A stretch of 64,000 nucleotides of DNA from Aldehydirespirator sp965221215 (GTDB lineage Bacteria > Actinomycetota > Acidimicrobiia > Acidimicrobiales > Aldehydirespiratoraceae): NCBI GenBank assembly GCA_965221215.1, contig OZ244872.1, positions 3,162,001-3,226,000 on the forward strand, written 5' to 3'. Shown piece by piece: positions 18,822 to 26,720 of the stretch. Positions within the stretch are counted from its first letter, which is position 1, and every line of letters begins with the position of its first letter. Below the pieces are notes generated by a model, which saw only the letters and a program-made list of their open reading frames with translations, had not been told where the DNA came from and did no database searches. The translations under genes and the position numbers were made by a program.

Positions 18822-18969
18822 TAGGAGCCCGCCCTTGCGGACAGCCACACCGGCGGCACCGTTGGGAGCGACGACATCGTGGCCATTGCGCCCATCAGAA
18901 GTCGGGCCTTGCGATCAACCGCCAAACCAGCAGCGCCGCCGGGAACGATGTCGAGGCCACCGCGCCCAC
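18821..18969 (-). repeat. 74-bp tandem junction repeat with two mini-ORFs (nuoL/nuoM)
   Basis: The start of nuoM is present three times at an exact 74-bp period, with starts at 18969, 18895 and 18821 (the real nuoM). The first two copies are 24-codon ORFs, VGAVASTSFPAALLVWR... ending at 18895 and MGAMATMSSLPTVPPVW... ending at 18821. Each stop overlaps the next start (TGATG, then TAGTG), and the first start overlaps the nuoL stop (TAGTG). Each unit is nuoM 5' sequence followed by a copy of the nuoL 3' end. Copies have diverged, yet frame and overlaps are intact. Confidence 0.85.
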
Positions 18970-20846
18970 TAGAGACTCGCCCTGGTTAGGAACCAGATCA
19001 GCAGCGCCACCGCCCCGGCCGCGGTGAGCAGCGCGTACGACCGCACGAAGCCCGACTGCACCCGGCGCACCCAGGTGCCGCCGGCCCGCACCGAGCGGCC
19101 CACGCCGTTCACCGCGCCGTCCACCACGTTGGCATCGAAGGCGGCCACGCCCTCGAAGGCTCGCCGGCCCGGCCCGCCCACGAAGCGGGTCCAGGCCTCG
19201 TCCACATGGAAGGCCCGGGCTGCGGCCGGCCACTCCACCCGCTCGGCCGGCAGCCGGTGTTGCAGGTACACCGCGGCCGCGCCCGCGATCCCGACGGCCG
19301 CGCCGGCCATCGACGCCAGCGCCAGCAGCCACTGAGCCCCTCCGCCCAGGCTGAGGTGGGCCTCATTGGCGAACAGCGAGGGCTCCAGCCACGAACCCAT
19401 GAAGTGGAGGTCCTTGGTGAAGGGCAGGTTGAGCCCGCCGGCCACGACGGCGGCGGCGCCCAGCACCACCAGCGGCGCGGTCATCAGGCTCGACGGCTCA
19501 TGGGGATGGGCGTCGTCGCCGTGGCGGGCCTCGCCGTAGAAGGTCATGAACACCAGCCGGCTCATGTAGAAGGCGGTCAGCACCGCGGTGACGATCCCCA
19601 CCGCCCACAGCGCCGGGCTGGCGTCGAAGGCGTAGGCCAGGATCTCGTCCTTGGACCAGAAGCCGGCGAAGGGCGGAACCCCGGCGATGGCCAGCCATCC
19701 CACGATGAACGTGGCCGCGGTGACCGGCATGGCGGCCCGCAGCGCGCCGTAGCGGCGCATGTCCTGCTCGTCGTCGAGGGCGTGGATCACCGAGCCCGAC
19801 CCCAAGAACAGCAGTGCCTTGAAGAAGGCGTGGGTGACCATGTGGAAGATGGCGGCCACGTAGGCGCCGGTGCCCACGGCCAGCATCATGTAGCCGAGCT
19901 GGCTGATGGTCGAGTAAGCCAGCACCTTCTTGATGTCGTTCTGGGCCATGGCCGCGCCCGCGGCGAACAGGGCGGTGGCCACCCCCACCCAGGCGATGGC
20001 GTCGGGCGCCCAGCCGTCGGCCACCGCGATCAGCGGGTTGACCCTCACCATCAGGTAGACCCCGGCGGTGACCATGGTGGCGGCGTGGATGAGCGCCGAC
20101 ACCGGGGTGGGGCCGGCCATGGCGTCGGGCAGCCAGATGTAGAGGGGCAGCTGGGCCGATTTTCCGGCCGCGCCCACGAAGAGCAGGATCACGATGGCGG
20201 TGGCGGTGGAGGACGACAGCGAGCCGGCCCCGCCGAACAGGTCCAGGTAGCGCACCGACCCCAGCGCGCCGAAGGCCCAGAACATGGCCAGCATGAAGCC
20301 CCAGTCGCCCACCCGGTTGGTGATGAAGGCCTTCTTGCCCGCGCTGGCGTTGGCCTCGTCGGTGAACCAGAACGAGATCAGCAGGTAGGAGCACACCCCC
20401 ACCCCCTCCCAGCCCAGGAAGGTGAGGGCCAGGCTGTCGCCCAGCACCAGCACCAGCATCGAGAAAGCGAACAGGTTGAGGTAGACGAAGAACTTCGAGA
20501 AGTCGCCGTCGCCGTGCATGTAGCCGATGGCGTAGAGGTGGATGAGGGCCCCCACCCCGGTGACGAACAGCGCCATCGTCACCGACAGCGGATCGACCAG
20601 CAGTCCGGCGTCGACCGAGAAGTCGCCGGCCGGGACCCACTCGAACAGGGTGACCACGAAGCGGCGCTCGGCCGGGTCGCGGCCCATCAGGGCAGCGAAC
20701 ACCGCCACCGACGACACGAAGGCGCCGACCATGGCCCCCGTCGCCACCCAGCCGGCCCGAGGCTCGCCCAGGCGGCGGCCCAGCGTCAGCAGCACCGCGA
20801 ATCCGGCCAGCGGGAAGGCGCAGATCAACCAGGCTGCGTCGAGCAT
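18969..20846 (-). CDS. nuoL: NADH-quinone oxidoreductase subunit L, second copy
   Basis: 625 residues; the distal proton-pumping subunit with lateral helix. Landmarks: LIHLYAIGYMHGDGDFSKFF, FLGWEGVGVCSYLLI, IWLPDAMAGPTPVSALIHAA and VLAYSTISQLGYMMLAVG. Closer to the standard length than the first NuoL. Its stop TAG starts the 74-bp junction repeat. Upstream, two mini-ORFs separate it from nuoK. Confidence 0.97.
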   Translation of the reverse strand: MLDAAWLICAFPLAGFAVLLTLGRRLGEPRAGWVATGAMVGAFVSSVAVFAALMGRDPAERRFVVTLFEWVPAGDFSVDAGLLVDPLSVTMALFVTGVGALIHLYAIGYMHGDGDFSKFFVYLNLFAFSMLVLVLGDSLALTFLGWEGVGVCSYLLISFWFTDEANASAGKKAFITNRVGDWGFMLAMFWAFGALGSVRYLDLFGGAGSLSSSTATAIVILLFVGAAGKSAQLPLYIWLPDAMAGPTPVSALIHAATMVTAGVYLMVRVNPLIAVADGWAPDAIAWVGVATALFAAGAAMAQNDIKKVLAYSTISQLGYMMLAVGTGAYVAAIFHMVTHAFFKALLFLGSGSVIHALDDEQDMRRYGALRAAMPVTAATFIVGWLAIAGVPPFAGFWSKDEILAYAFDASPALWAVGIVTAVLTAFYMSRLVFMTFYGEARHGDDAHPHEPSSLMTAPLVVLGAAAVVAGGLNLPFTKDLHFMGSWLEPSLFANEAHLSLGGGAQWLLALASMAGAAVGIAGAAAVYLQHRLPAERVEWPAAARAFHVDEAWTRFVGGPGRRAFEGVAAFDANVVDGAVNGVGRSVRAGGTWVRRVQSGFVRSYALLTAAGAVALLIWFLTRASL

Positions 20847-20847
20847 C

Positions 20848-20944
20848 TCAGCCCTTCACCCGCGACACATCGGCGGCACGCATCCCCGAGCCGATAGATC
20901 GATCCACGCTCTCAGCCCTCCAGCAACTTCACGTCGGCACCCAT
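20848..20944 (-). repeat. Junction repeats and two mini-ORFs, nuoK/nuoL
   Basis: The nuoK 3' end (coding DDVTLLKG, then stop and GATG) is echoed twice before nuoL. One mini-ORF is MGADVKLLEG at 20912-20944. A second, 20848-20907, starts at a GTG and ends AADVSRVKG; its internal ATG at 20883 gives an 11-codon version. Both end in a copy of the NuoK C-terminus, and the final stop is one base before the nuoL ATG. Confidence 0.7.
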
Positions 20945-20945
20945 C

Positions 20946-21260
20946 TCAGCCCTTCAGCAACGTCACGTCGTCGGCGGTGGCTCCGGCGCGGCGCCGGTTG
21001 ATGGCCACCACCAGCGCCAAGCCGATGACCACCTCGGTGGCCGCCACCACCAGAACGAAGAACACCGCCACCTGCCCGCCGACATCGTTGAGTCCGGCGC
21101 CGAGGGCCACGAAAGCCACGTTCACCGCGTTGAGCATCAGCTCCACACACATGAACATCACCAGCGGGTTGCGTCGCACCAGCAGGCCGACCCCGCCGAT
21201 GGCGAACAGCGCCACCGACAGCGCCAGATACCAGCCCACCGAAAGCCCGGCCAAGTCCAT
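20946..21260 (-). CDS. nuoK: NADH-quinone oxidoreductase subunit K, second copy
   Basis: 104 residues, three helices, with the functional membrane glutamates in FMCVELMLNAVNVAFVALG and VAATEVVIGLALVVAI. The ATG overlaps the nuoJ stop as TGATG. Its 3' end is the source of the junction repeats before nuoL. Confidence 0.96.
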   Translation of the reverse strand: MDLAGLSVGWYLALSVALFAIGGVGLLVRRNPLVMFMCVELMLNAVNVAFVALGAGLNDVGGQVAVFFVLVVAATEVVIGLALVVAINRRRAGATADDVTLLKG

Positions 21261-21820
21261 CAGGCGCCGCCCTCCGCCGGGGCTTCGGTCGCTTCGGGGC
21301 GGGGCGACTGCCGGGTGAGGACGACCGCTCCCACCACGGCCACCGTCAACAGCGCGGCGGTGATCTCCACCGCCAGGGCGAACTCGCCGAACAGCACCCG
21401 GCCCATGCGCTCGATGTCGGTGGCCTCGCCGTCGAGGGCCCGGTCGCCGCCGGCCCGACGCAAGCCGGTGAGCACATCGGCGCCGGTGACGACCACCGTT
21501 GCCAGCGCCGCAGCCAGCGCCGCTCCGACCACCACGGCCAGCGGCCGCTGGCCGAAGATGGGCTCGACCCGCAGTTCCTCGGCCTTGTCCACCCCCAGCA
21601 GCATGATCACGAACAGGAACAGGATCACGATGGCCCCGGCGTACACCACCACCTGCACCGCGGCCAGGAAATGGGCGTCGTTCAGCACGAACAGCACCGC
21701 CACCCCCACCAGCGTCTGCACCAGGAACAGGGCGGCGTGCACCGGGTTGCGGCTGGCCACCACCCCCACCGCACCGGCCAGGATGATCACCGCGGCCACG
21801 ACGAACACAGCCTCACTCAT
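21260..21820 (-). CDS. nuoJ: NADH-quinone oxidoreductase subunit J, second copy
   Basis: 186 residues from ATG 21820 (MSEAVFVVAAVIILAGA), chosen for fit to the family N-terminus and an eight-base overlap with the nuoI end; the frame stays open upstream only because of GC content. Conserved AVQVVVYAGAIVILFLFVIM identifies the family. Five predicted helices; the C-terminus is a short hydrophilic tail. Confidence 0.95.
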   Translation of the reverse strand: MSEAVFVVAAVIILAGAVGVVASRNPVHAALFLVQTLVGVAVLFVLNDAHFLAAVQVVVYAGAIVILFLFVIMLLGVDKAEELRVEPIFGQRPLAVVVGAALAAALATVVVTGADVLTGLRRAGGDRALDGEATDIERMGRVLFGEFALAVEITAALLTVAVVGAVVLTRQSPRPEATEAPAEGGA

Positions 21821-22547
21821 CGCAGGACTCGCCTTCAGACGACTCTGCCGCTTCAGCAGAGGCTTCCCCGTCAGCAGAGGCTTCCTGGCCATAGGCGTCT
21901 GCCTCGTCCCGAGCGGCTGCTTCGCCAGCCGGGGGGGTCTGCGTGTCGGCCAACTCGGCGGGGCGGACGCCGTAGCCGAGCTCGCCCGACCAGGCCACCT
22001 CGCCCACATAGCGCTGGTCGCCCGACGGCGACGTTGCCCGCATCCAGCCCGAGGTCATGGCGTCCTCGCCCGGCCGCCAGTCCTCCCACGGCATCTGGCG
22101 GGGCCGGCCGTCGTCGTCCACCAACAACTCGTCCTTGGTGTAGACGGCATCGTCTCGGCTGGTGAACGAGAACTCGAACAGCTTCGACTCGGTGATGGCC
22201 TGGGTGGGACAGGCCTCCACGCACAGGTCGCAGTGGATGCAGCGCAGATAGTTGATCTCGTAGACGTAGCCGTAGCGCTCGCCCGGCGCGGTCGGATCGT
22301 CGGGGTCGTTGTCGGCGCCGCGCACGTAGATGCAGTTGGCCGGGCACACCCCGGCGCACAGCTCGCAGCCGATGCACTTCTCCATGCCGTCGTCGTAGCG
22401 GTTGAGCACATGGCGGCCGTGGAGCCGCTCCGGCTTCTCCCGCTTGGTGTCGGCGGGCGAGTCGTCGAAACCGCCCCGATAGTCGGTGGTGACCCGGGGC
22501 AGGAACAGCTGGCGCAGGGTGACCGCGAAGCCGTGCAGGTAGCCCAC
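21813..22547 (-). CDS. nuoI: NADH-quinone oxidoreductase subunit I, second copy, with acidic tail
   Basis: 244 residues from GTG 22547 (VGYLHGFAVTLRQLF), two bases after the nuoH stop. Two [4Fe-4S] motifs are CIGCELCAGVCPANC and CIHCDLCVEACPTQA. The conserved core is followed by ~60 extra residues rich in Glu, Ala and Ser with short repeats (EASADGEASAEAAESS). DNA in this tail repeats CAGCAGAGGCTTCC. The tail has no counterpart in the first NuoI. Confidence 0.94.
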   Translation of the reverse strand: MGYLHGFAVTLRQLFLPRVTTDYRGGFDDSPADTKREKPERLHGRHVLNRYDDGMEKCIGCELCAGVCPANCIYVRGADNDPDDPTAPGERYGYVYEINYLRCIHCDLCVEACPTQAITESKLFEFSFTSRDDAVYTKDELLVDDDGRPRQMPWEDWRPGEDAMTSGWMRATSPSGDQRYVGEVAWSGELGYGVRPAELADTQTPPAGEAAARDEADAYGQEASADGEASAEAAESSEGESCDE

Positions 22548-22549
22548 CG

Positions 22550-23827
22550 TCAGGTCCTCTCGCCAACCGGGTCGGATCGTTCGCCGGCAGGCGGTCCGGC
22601 CGCCTCGTGGTCGCGGCTGGCCCGTCCGCGGCGCACCGCCCGCATCAGCAGCGCCCCCGCGGCCACGAACACCAGCAGCGACACCACTGTGACCACCGCT
22701 TCGCTCCAACCCCGGTCGCGGCCGGTTTCAAGCGCGGCCAGGAACAGGAACCAGCCCAGCGCCGCCGGTATGAGCGCCTTCCACCCGAGGTCCATGAGCT
22801 GGTCGTAGCGGAACCGGGGCAGCGTGGCCCGCATCCACACGAAGCAGAACAGCAGCACGAACAGCTTCAGGAAGAACCACACCACGCCCCACGCCCAGGC
22901 GATGCTGTAGCCGCCCAACTCGTCGACGAGCACCGGGCCGGCGGGGCCGCCGAAGAACAGGGTGACGATCACAGCCGACATCGTGATGGTGTTCATGAAC
23001 TCGGCCAGGAAGAACAGCGCGAAGCGGATCGACGAGTACTCGGTGTGGAAGCCGCCCACCAGCTCCTGCTCGGCCTCTACCAGGTCGAAGGGCGGGCGGT
23101 TGAGCTCGGCGGTCCCGGCGATCATGAACACGATGAACGGCACCAGTCCGGTGACGACCACGTTCCAGCGGGGGATGATCCCCAGGTATCCCTCGGCGGC
23201 CTGGGCCACCACCATGTCGTGGGTGGACAGCGTTCCGGTGACCAACACGATCGATGCCACGGCCAGGCCCAGCGCGGCCTCGTAGCTGACCATCTGCGCC
23301 GAGGCCCGCACCGAGCCCAGCAGCGGATACTTCGAGCCCGACGACCAGCCGGCCAGCATCACGCCGTAGACCGCGACCGAGCTCATGGCCAGGAACAGCA
23401 GGATCCCGACCGGAGGGTCGGCCACCTGCAGGTAGGTGGTATGGCCGAACCACTCGACGGAGCCGCCGCGGGTGAAGTCGCCGCCCAGCGGGATGATGGC
23501 GAAGGCCAGGAAGGCGGGGATGAGCGACAGGTAGGGCGCCAGCTTGAACACGAACCGGTCCGACCGGTCGGGCACCAGGTCCTCCTTGAAGAAGAGCTTG
23601 GTGCCGTCGGCCAGGGTCTGCAGGATGCCGAACGGCCCGGCGATGGTGGGGCCGAAGCGCTGGTGCATGCCGCCCAGCAGCTTGCGTTCGAACCAGATCA
23701 GCAGCATCACGGCCACTAGCAGGAAGGCGAAGGCCACCACCGCTTTGGCCAGCGTCAGCAGCACCACGGTCAGGCCGATGTCGCCGGCCAGCATGGGGTC
23801 GGCGGCCAAGACGAGAGTGCCCGTCAT
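22550..23827 (-). CDS. nuoH: NADH-quinone oxidoreductase subunit H, second copy
   Basis: 425 residues from ATG 23827 (MTGTLVLAADPMLAGDIG), which overlaps the nuoG stop as ATGA. Landmarks: MHQRFGPTIAGPFGILQTLA, FFKEDLVPDRSDRFVF, TAELNRPPFDLVEAEQELV and TEYSSIRFALFFLAEF. Longer than the first NuoH because of a hydrophilic C-terminal extension. Confidence 0.96.
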   Translation of the reverse strand: MTGTLVLAADPMLAGDIGLTVVLLTLAKAVVAFAFLLVAVMLLIWFERKLLGGMHQRFGPTIAGPFGILQTLADGTKLFFKEDLVPDRSDRFVFKLAPYLSLIPAFLAFAIIPLGGDFTRGGSVEWFGHTTYLQVADPPVGILLFLAMSSVAVYGVMLAGWSSGSKYPLLGSVRASAQMVSYEAALGLAVASIVLVTGTLSTHDMVVAQAAEGYLGIIPRWNVVVTGLVPFIVFMIAGTAELNRPPFDLVEAEQELVGGFHTEYSSIRFALFFLAEFMNTITMSAVIVTLFFGGPAGPVLVDELGGYSIAWAWGVVWFFLKLFVLLFCFVWMRATLPRFRYDQLMDLGWKALIPAALGWFLFLAALETGRDRGWSEAVVTVVSLLVFVAAGALLMRAVRRGRASRDHEAAGPPAGERSDPVGERT

Positions 23828-26541
23828 CGGGCTTCCACCTTGACCATCGTCACGTCGTTGCCGGCCGCGATGAGAGCATTGGCCGGGGTGCCGGGGGCCA
23901 GCCAGTTGACCCTCAACGAGCCGGGCGGCACGCCGGCATCGGCGATCATGGCGGCCTCGAGGTGGCCGAAGTCCGAGACGACCCGCACCGCGGCGCCCTG
24001 GACTAGGCCGCCGGCGTCGAGGTCGGCCGGGTTGATGGCGGCGGTGGCGGCAGGGGCCAGACCGCGGCTCGACGGACAGTGGCGCAGCATCATGCCGTCG
24101 TCGTACATGGTGCGGGCGGCCACCAGCCGGAATGCTCCCTCGGGTTTGGCCCCAGCATTGTCCTCCCGGCCGGCGGGTCCTGTCGCAGGCTCCGTCCGGC
24201 CGACGGGGCTTCGCCCCATTGTCGGCCGCCCGGACCTGCGCCACCCCCCGGCCTCGCCGGTCGCGTCCGACCCCTCTAGGAGCATTCCTTCTAGCGGGTT
24301 CTGAATCAGGGCCTGTTCGGTGATCGGCCGATGTGGGCTGGAGACTCTTGCCAATTCGGCTCGTATGGCTTCGGGGGAGTCGAGGCCTTCGGTCGAGCCG
24401 GGTTCAAGTCTTTCGGCTAGGTCGGCTGCGATCATCCAGTCGGGGCGGGCTGTTCCCGGCGGGGTGACCTTGCGGCTCATGGGGCTGACCCGACCCTCCA
24501 GGTTGGTGAAGGTGCCGTCGCATTCGGTGGGCCCGGCGGCGGGCAGCACGATGTCGGCGGCCAGCGATGATGAGTCGTTCATGAACAGGTCGACCGCCAC
24601 CACCAGCGACGCGCCTCTCAGGCCCCGGTAGGCGAGGTCGCGGTCGATGAAGTCGTTGAGGGGGTCGGCTCCGAGCAGCACCAGCACGTCGATGTCGCCT
24701 CGGGCGGCGGCCCGCAGAATGCCGGCTGCGTCCAGGCCGGCGGCCACCGGCAGGCGGGGCCAGGCCTCGGTGAGGGCTTCGGCGCTCTCGGCATCGTCGA
24801 GCCGGACGCGGCCGGGCAGCCACTCGGGCGACAATCCCGCCTCCAGAGCACCGAGCACATTGCCCCGCCTCAGGGCAGGCAGGAACCTCACCGACGGCAG
24901 TGCGGCCAGTTCGATGGCGGCGGCCTCGACCTCTTCAGCGGGTTCGGCCAGCGATGCCCGACCCACAATCACCGTAACTCCACTGGACGCGTCCGACAGA
25001 CACCGCGCCGCGGCCTCGAAGTCGGATCGGTCTACACCGGTTGCAGCGATGCCCTCGGCTGCGTCCGTCGCGTCGGACTCGGCCGCGTTAGCCCCACCGC
25101 CAGCGGCGCCTGAGCCGGCGACGGCGCTGGTTTCGTCGACGGCGGCGCCCGAGTCAGCGGCTGTTCCAGACCCGTCAGCGGCGGCGCTCGACTCGGCGGC
25201 GGCTACCAGGGCGGCCACCAACTGCGCGGTGGTGCCGGGGCGGGGTCGCAGGGGGTGCTGGGCCAGATGCGAGAGGCCGGTCGCGCCCGGTGTGACCTCG
25301 ATCAGCTTCACACCGTCGTTGACCACGGCGTGGCGCAGCCGCAGGTACAGGGCGCCCAGCTCCTCCTTGGGGTCGGGACCCATCAGCACGACCGTGCCGC
25401 CGGGGCGGCAGACATCGTCGATGGTGGCCCGCGGCAGTCCCAGAACCACGGCCGGATCGAGGCCGTCGCCCAGCTGCGCGTCCACGTTGTCGGTGCCGAC
25501 CACGCCCTTGGCCAGCTTGGCCCACATGTACTGGGCCTCGTTGGTGAGCCGGGCCCCGCCCAGCACCGCCACCCGCTCCGGCGGGGCCTCGCCCAGCGCC
25601 CCGGCGATCCGGCCGAGTGCCTCGCCCCAGCCGACATCTCGCCAAGCTGCGCCCCGCTGCCTCACCGCCGGCGCCGACAGGCGCTCGGGGCTATTGAGGG
25701 CCTCGAAGCCGAAGCGCTCCTTGTCCGACAGCCAGCCCCAGTTGACGGCATCGGCGTCGGCCCCCAGCACCCGCAACACCCGATTGCGCGACGCCTGCAC
25801 CGCCACCCTGGCGCCCACACTGTCCACCCAGGCGGTGGACAGCGTCTCGCTGAGATCCCACGGCCGGGCCTTGAAGCGGTACGGCGCCGCGGTCAGGGCG
25901 CCCACCGGGCAGATCTGCACGGTGTTGCCCGAGAAGTACGAGGCGAACGGCTCATCGGTGAACGTGTTGACCTCGGTGTGGTTGCCCCGGCCCATGAAGT
26001 GGATCAGGGCGTCGCCGGCCACCTCGTCGGCGAAGCGGGTGCAGCGGTCGCAGAGGATGCAGCGCTCGCGGTCGAGGTACACGGTCTCGCTGATGGCGAT
26101 GGGCTTGGGGAAGTGGCGCTTCTCCTCCACGAAGCGGGTCTCGCCCGGCCCGTAGGCCATGGTCTGATCCTGCAGCGGGCACTCGCCGCCCTTGTCGCAC
26201 ACCGGGCAGTCGAGGGGATGGTTGATGAGCAGGAACTCCAGCACGCCGTCCTGGGCTTTCTTGGCGGCCTCGGAGGCGGTGGACACCTTCATGCCCTCGC
26301 TCACCGGCACCATGCAGGACGGTTGCAGGGAGAAGCCGCGCCCGGTGTCGACCTCCACCAGGCACATGCGGCACATTCCTACCGGGCTCATCCTGGGGTG
26401 GTAGCAGAACCTGGGTATGTACGTTCCGCTGCGCTCGCAGGCCGCGATCAGCAGTTCGCCTGGTCTCGCCTGCACTGTTACGCCGTCTACCTCGATCTCG
26501 ACTACGGCCTGTGTGCCTACCTGAGGATCTACCGATGTCAC
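23824..26541 (-). CDS. nuoG: NADH-quinone oxidoreductase subunit G, second copy
   Basis: 905 residues. The N-terminal [2Fe-2S] domain (CYHPRMSPVGMCRMCLVEV), the HPLDCPVCDKGGECPLQD cluster site and CILCDRCTRF with ICPVGALT are all present, followed by the molybdopterin-oxidoreductase-like domain. GTG 26541 has GGAGAG about seven bases upstream. Two unusual insertions occur: an Ala/Ser/Asp low-complexity stretch coded around 25030-25200, and a Gly/Arg/Pro segment coded by a 111-bp palindromic element (24155-24265). Both lie in loops between conserved parts, as judged by eye. Confidence 0.95.
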   Translation of the reverse strand: MTSVDPQVGTQAVVEIEVDGVTVQARPGELLIAACERSGTYIPRFCYHPRMSPVGMCRMCLVEVDTGRGFSLQPSCMVPVSEGMKVSTASEAAKKAQDGVLEFLLINHPLDCPVCDKGGECPLQDQTMAYGPGETRFVEEKRHFPKPIAISETVYLDRERCILCDRCTRFADEVAGDALIHFMGRGNHTEVNTFTDEPFASYFSGNTVQICPVGALTAAPYRFKARPWDLSETLSTAWVDSVGARVAVQASRNRVLRVLGADADAVNWGWLSDKERFGFEALNSPERLSAPAVRQRGAAWRDVGWGEALGRIAGALGEAPPERVAVLGGARLTNEAQYMWAKLAKGVVGTDNVDAQLGDGLDPAVVLGLPRATIDDVCRPGGTVVLMGPDPKEELGALYLRLRHAVVNDGVKLIEVTPGATGLSHLAQHPLRPRPGTTAQLVAALVAAAESSAAADGSGTAADSGAAVDETSAVAGSGAAGGGANAAESDATDAAEGIAATGVDRSDFEAAARCLSDASSGVTVIVGRASLAEPAEEVEAAAIELAALPSVRFLPALRRGNVLGALEAGLSPEWLPGRVRLDDAESAEALTEAWPRLPVAAGLDAAGILRAAARGDIDVLVLLGADPLNDFIDRDLAYRGLRGASLVVAVDLFMNDSSSLAADIVLPAAGPTECDGTFTNLEGRVSPMSRKVTPPGTARPDWMIAADLAERLEPGSTEGLDSPEAIRAELARVSSPHRPITEQALIQNPLEGMLLEGSDATGEAGGWRRSGRPTMGRSPVGRTEPATGPAGREDNAGAKPEGAFRLVAARTMYDDGMMLRHCPSSRGLAPAATAAINPADLDAGGLVQGAAVRVVSDFGHLEAAMIADAGVPPGSLRVNWLAPGTPANALIAAGNDVTMVKVEAR
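24155..24265. repeat. 111-bp palindromic element, copy A (inside nuoG)
   Basis: Shares with 26543-26653 its two ends (GCATTG... GGCCGGCGGGTCCTGTCG and ...CCGGCCTC, then GGTCGCG) and a central hairpin around GGGCTTCGCCC (arms about 24185-24239). Arm sequences differ from copy B yet still pair. It is exactly 37 codons long and is read through in the nuoG frame as ...GRSPVGRTEPATGPAGR.... Confidence 0.8.
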
Positions 26542-26720
26542 GGCATTGCTCTCCGGCCGGCGGGTCCTGTCGTCGGGTCAGGACGACCGAACGGGCTTCG
26601 CCCTATCCTCGGTCCTCCTGACCCGCCGCCACCCACCGGCCTCACTGGTCGCGCCGGGCCTCCTGGGGGATTCTCCCGGCGCGCGAACACCGGTGGCCGC
26701 CTTGTAGTGGCGGGGGTCAT
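26538..26720 (-). other. Bridging ORF of 60 codons, nuoF/nuoG junction
   Basis: ATG 26720 overlaps the nuoF stop as ATGA and the final TGA overlaps the nuoG GTG as GTGA, so the 175-base gap is one open frame. The first part reads MTPATTRRPPVFARR; the rest is the translated palindromic element (GRSPFGRPDPTTGPAGR). No domain is recognised. It may be a coupled leader ORF and not a gene with a functional product. Confidence 0.5.
26543..26653. repeat. 111-bp palindromic element, copy B (nuoF/nuoG spacer)
   Basis: Same length and ends as copy A. The hairpin is stronger here: CGGGTCAGGA (26574) pairs perfectly with TCCTGACCCG (ending 26625), and GACCGA pairs with TCGGTC, around the same GGGCTTCGCCC tip. 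The outer stem bases differ from copy A on both arms, which is compensatory change. Translated in the bridging ORF in the same frame of the element as in nuoG. Confidence 0.8.

Noticed and set aside
26543..26653. Palindrome as a plain transcription terminator between nuoF and nuoG
   Set aside because: The same element occurs inside the nuoG coding frame, it lacks a T-tract, and a terminator there would cut the operon before essential subunits.
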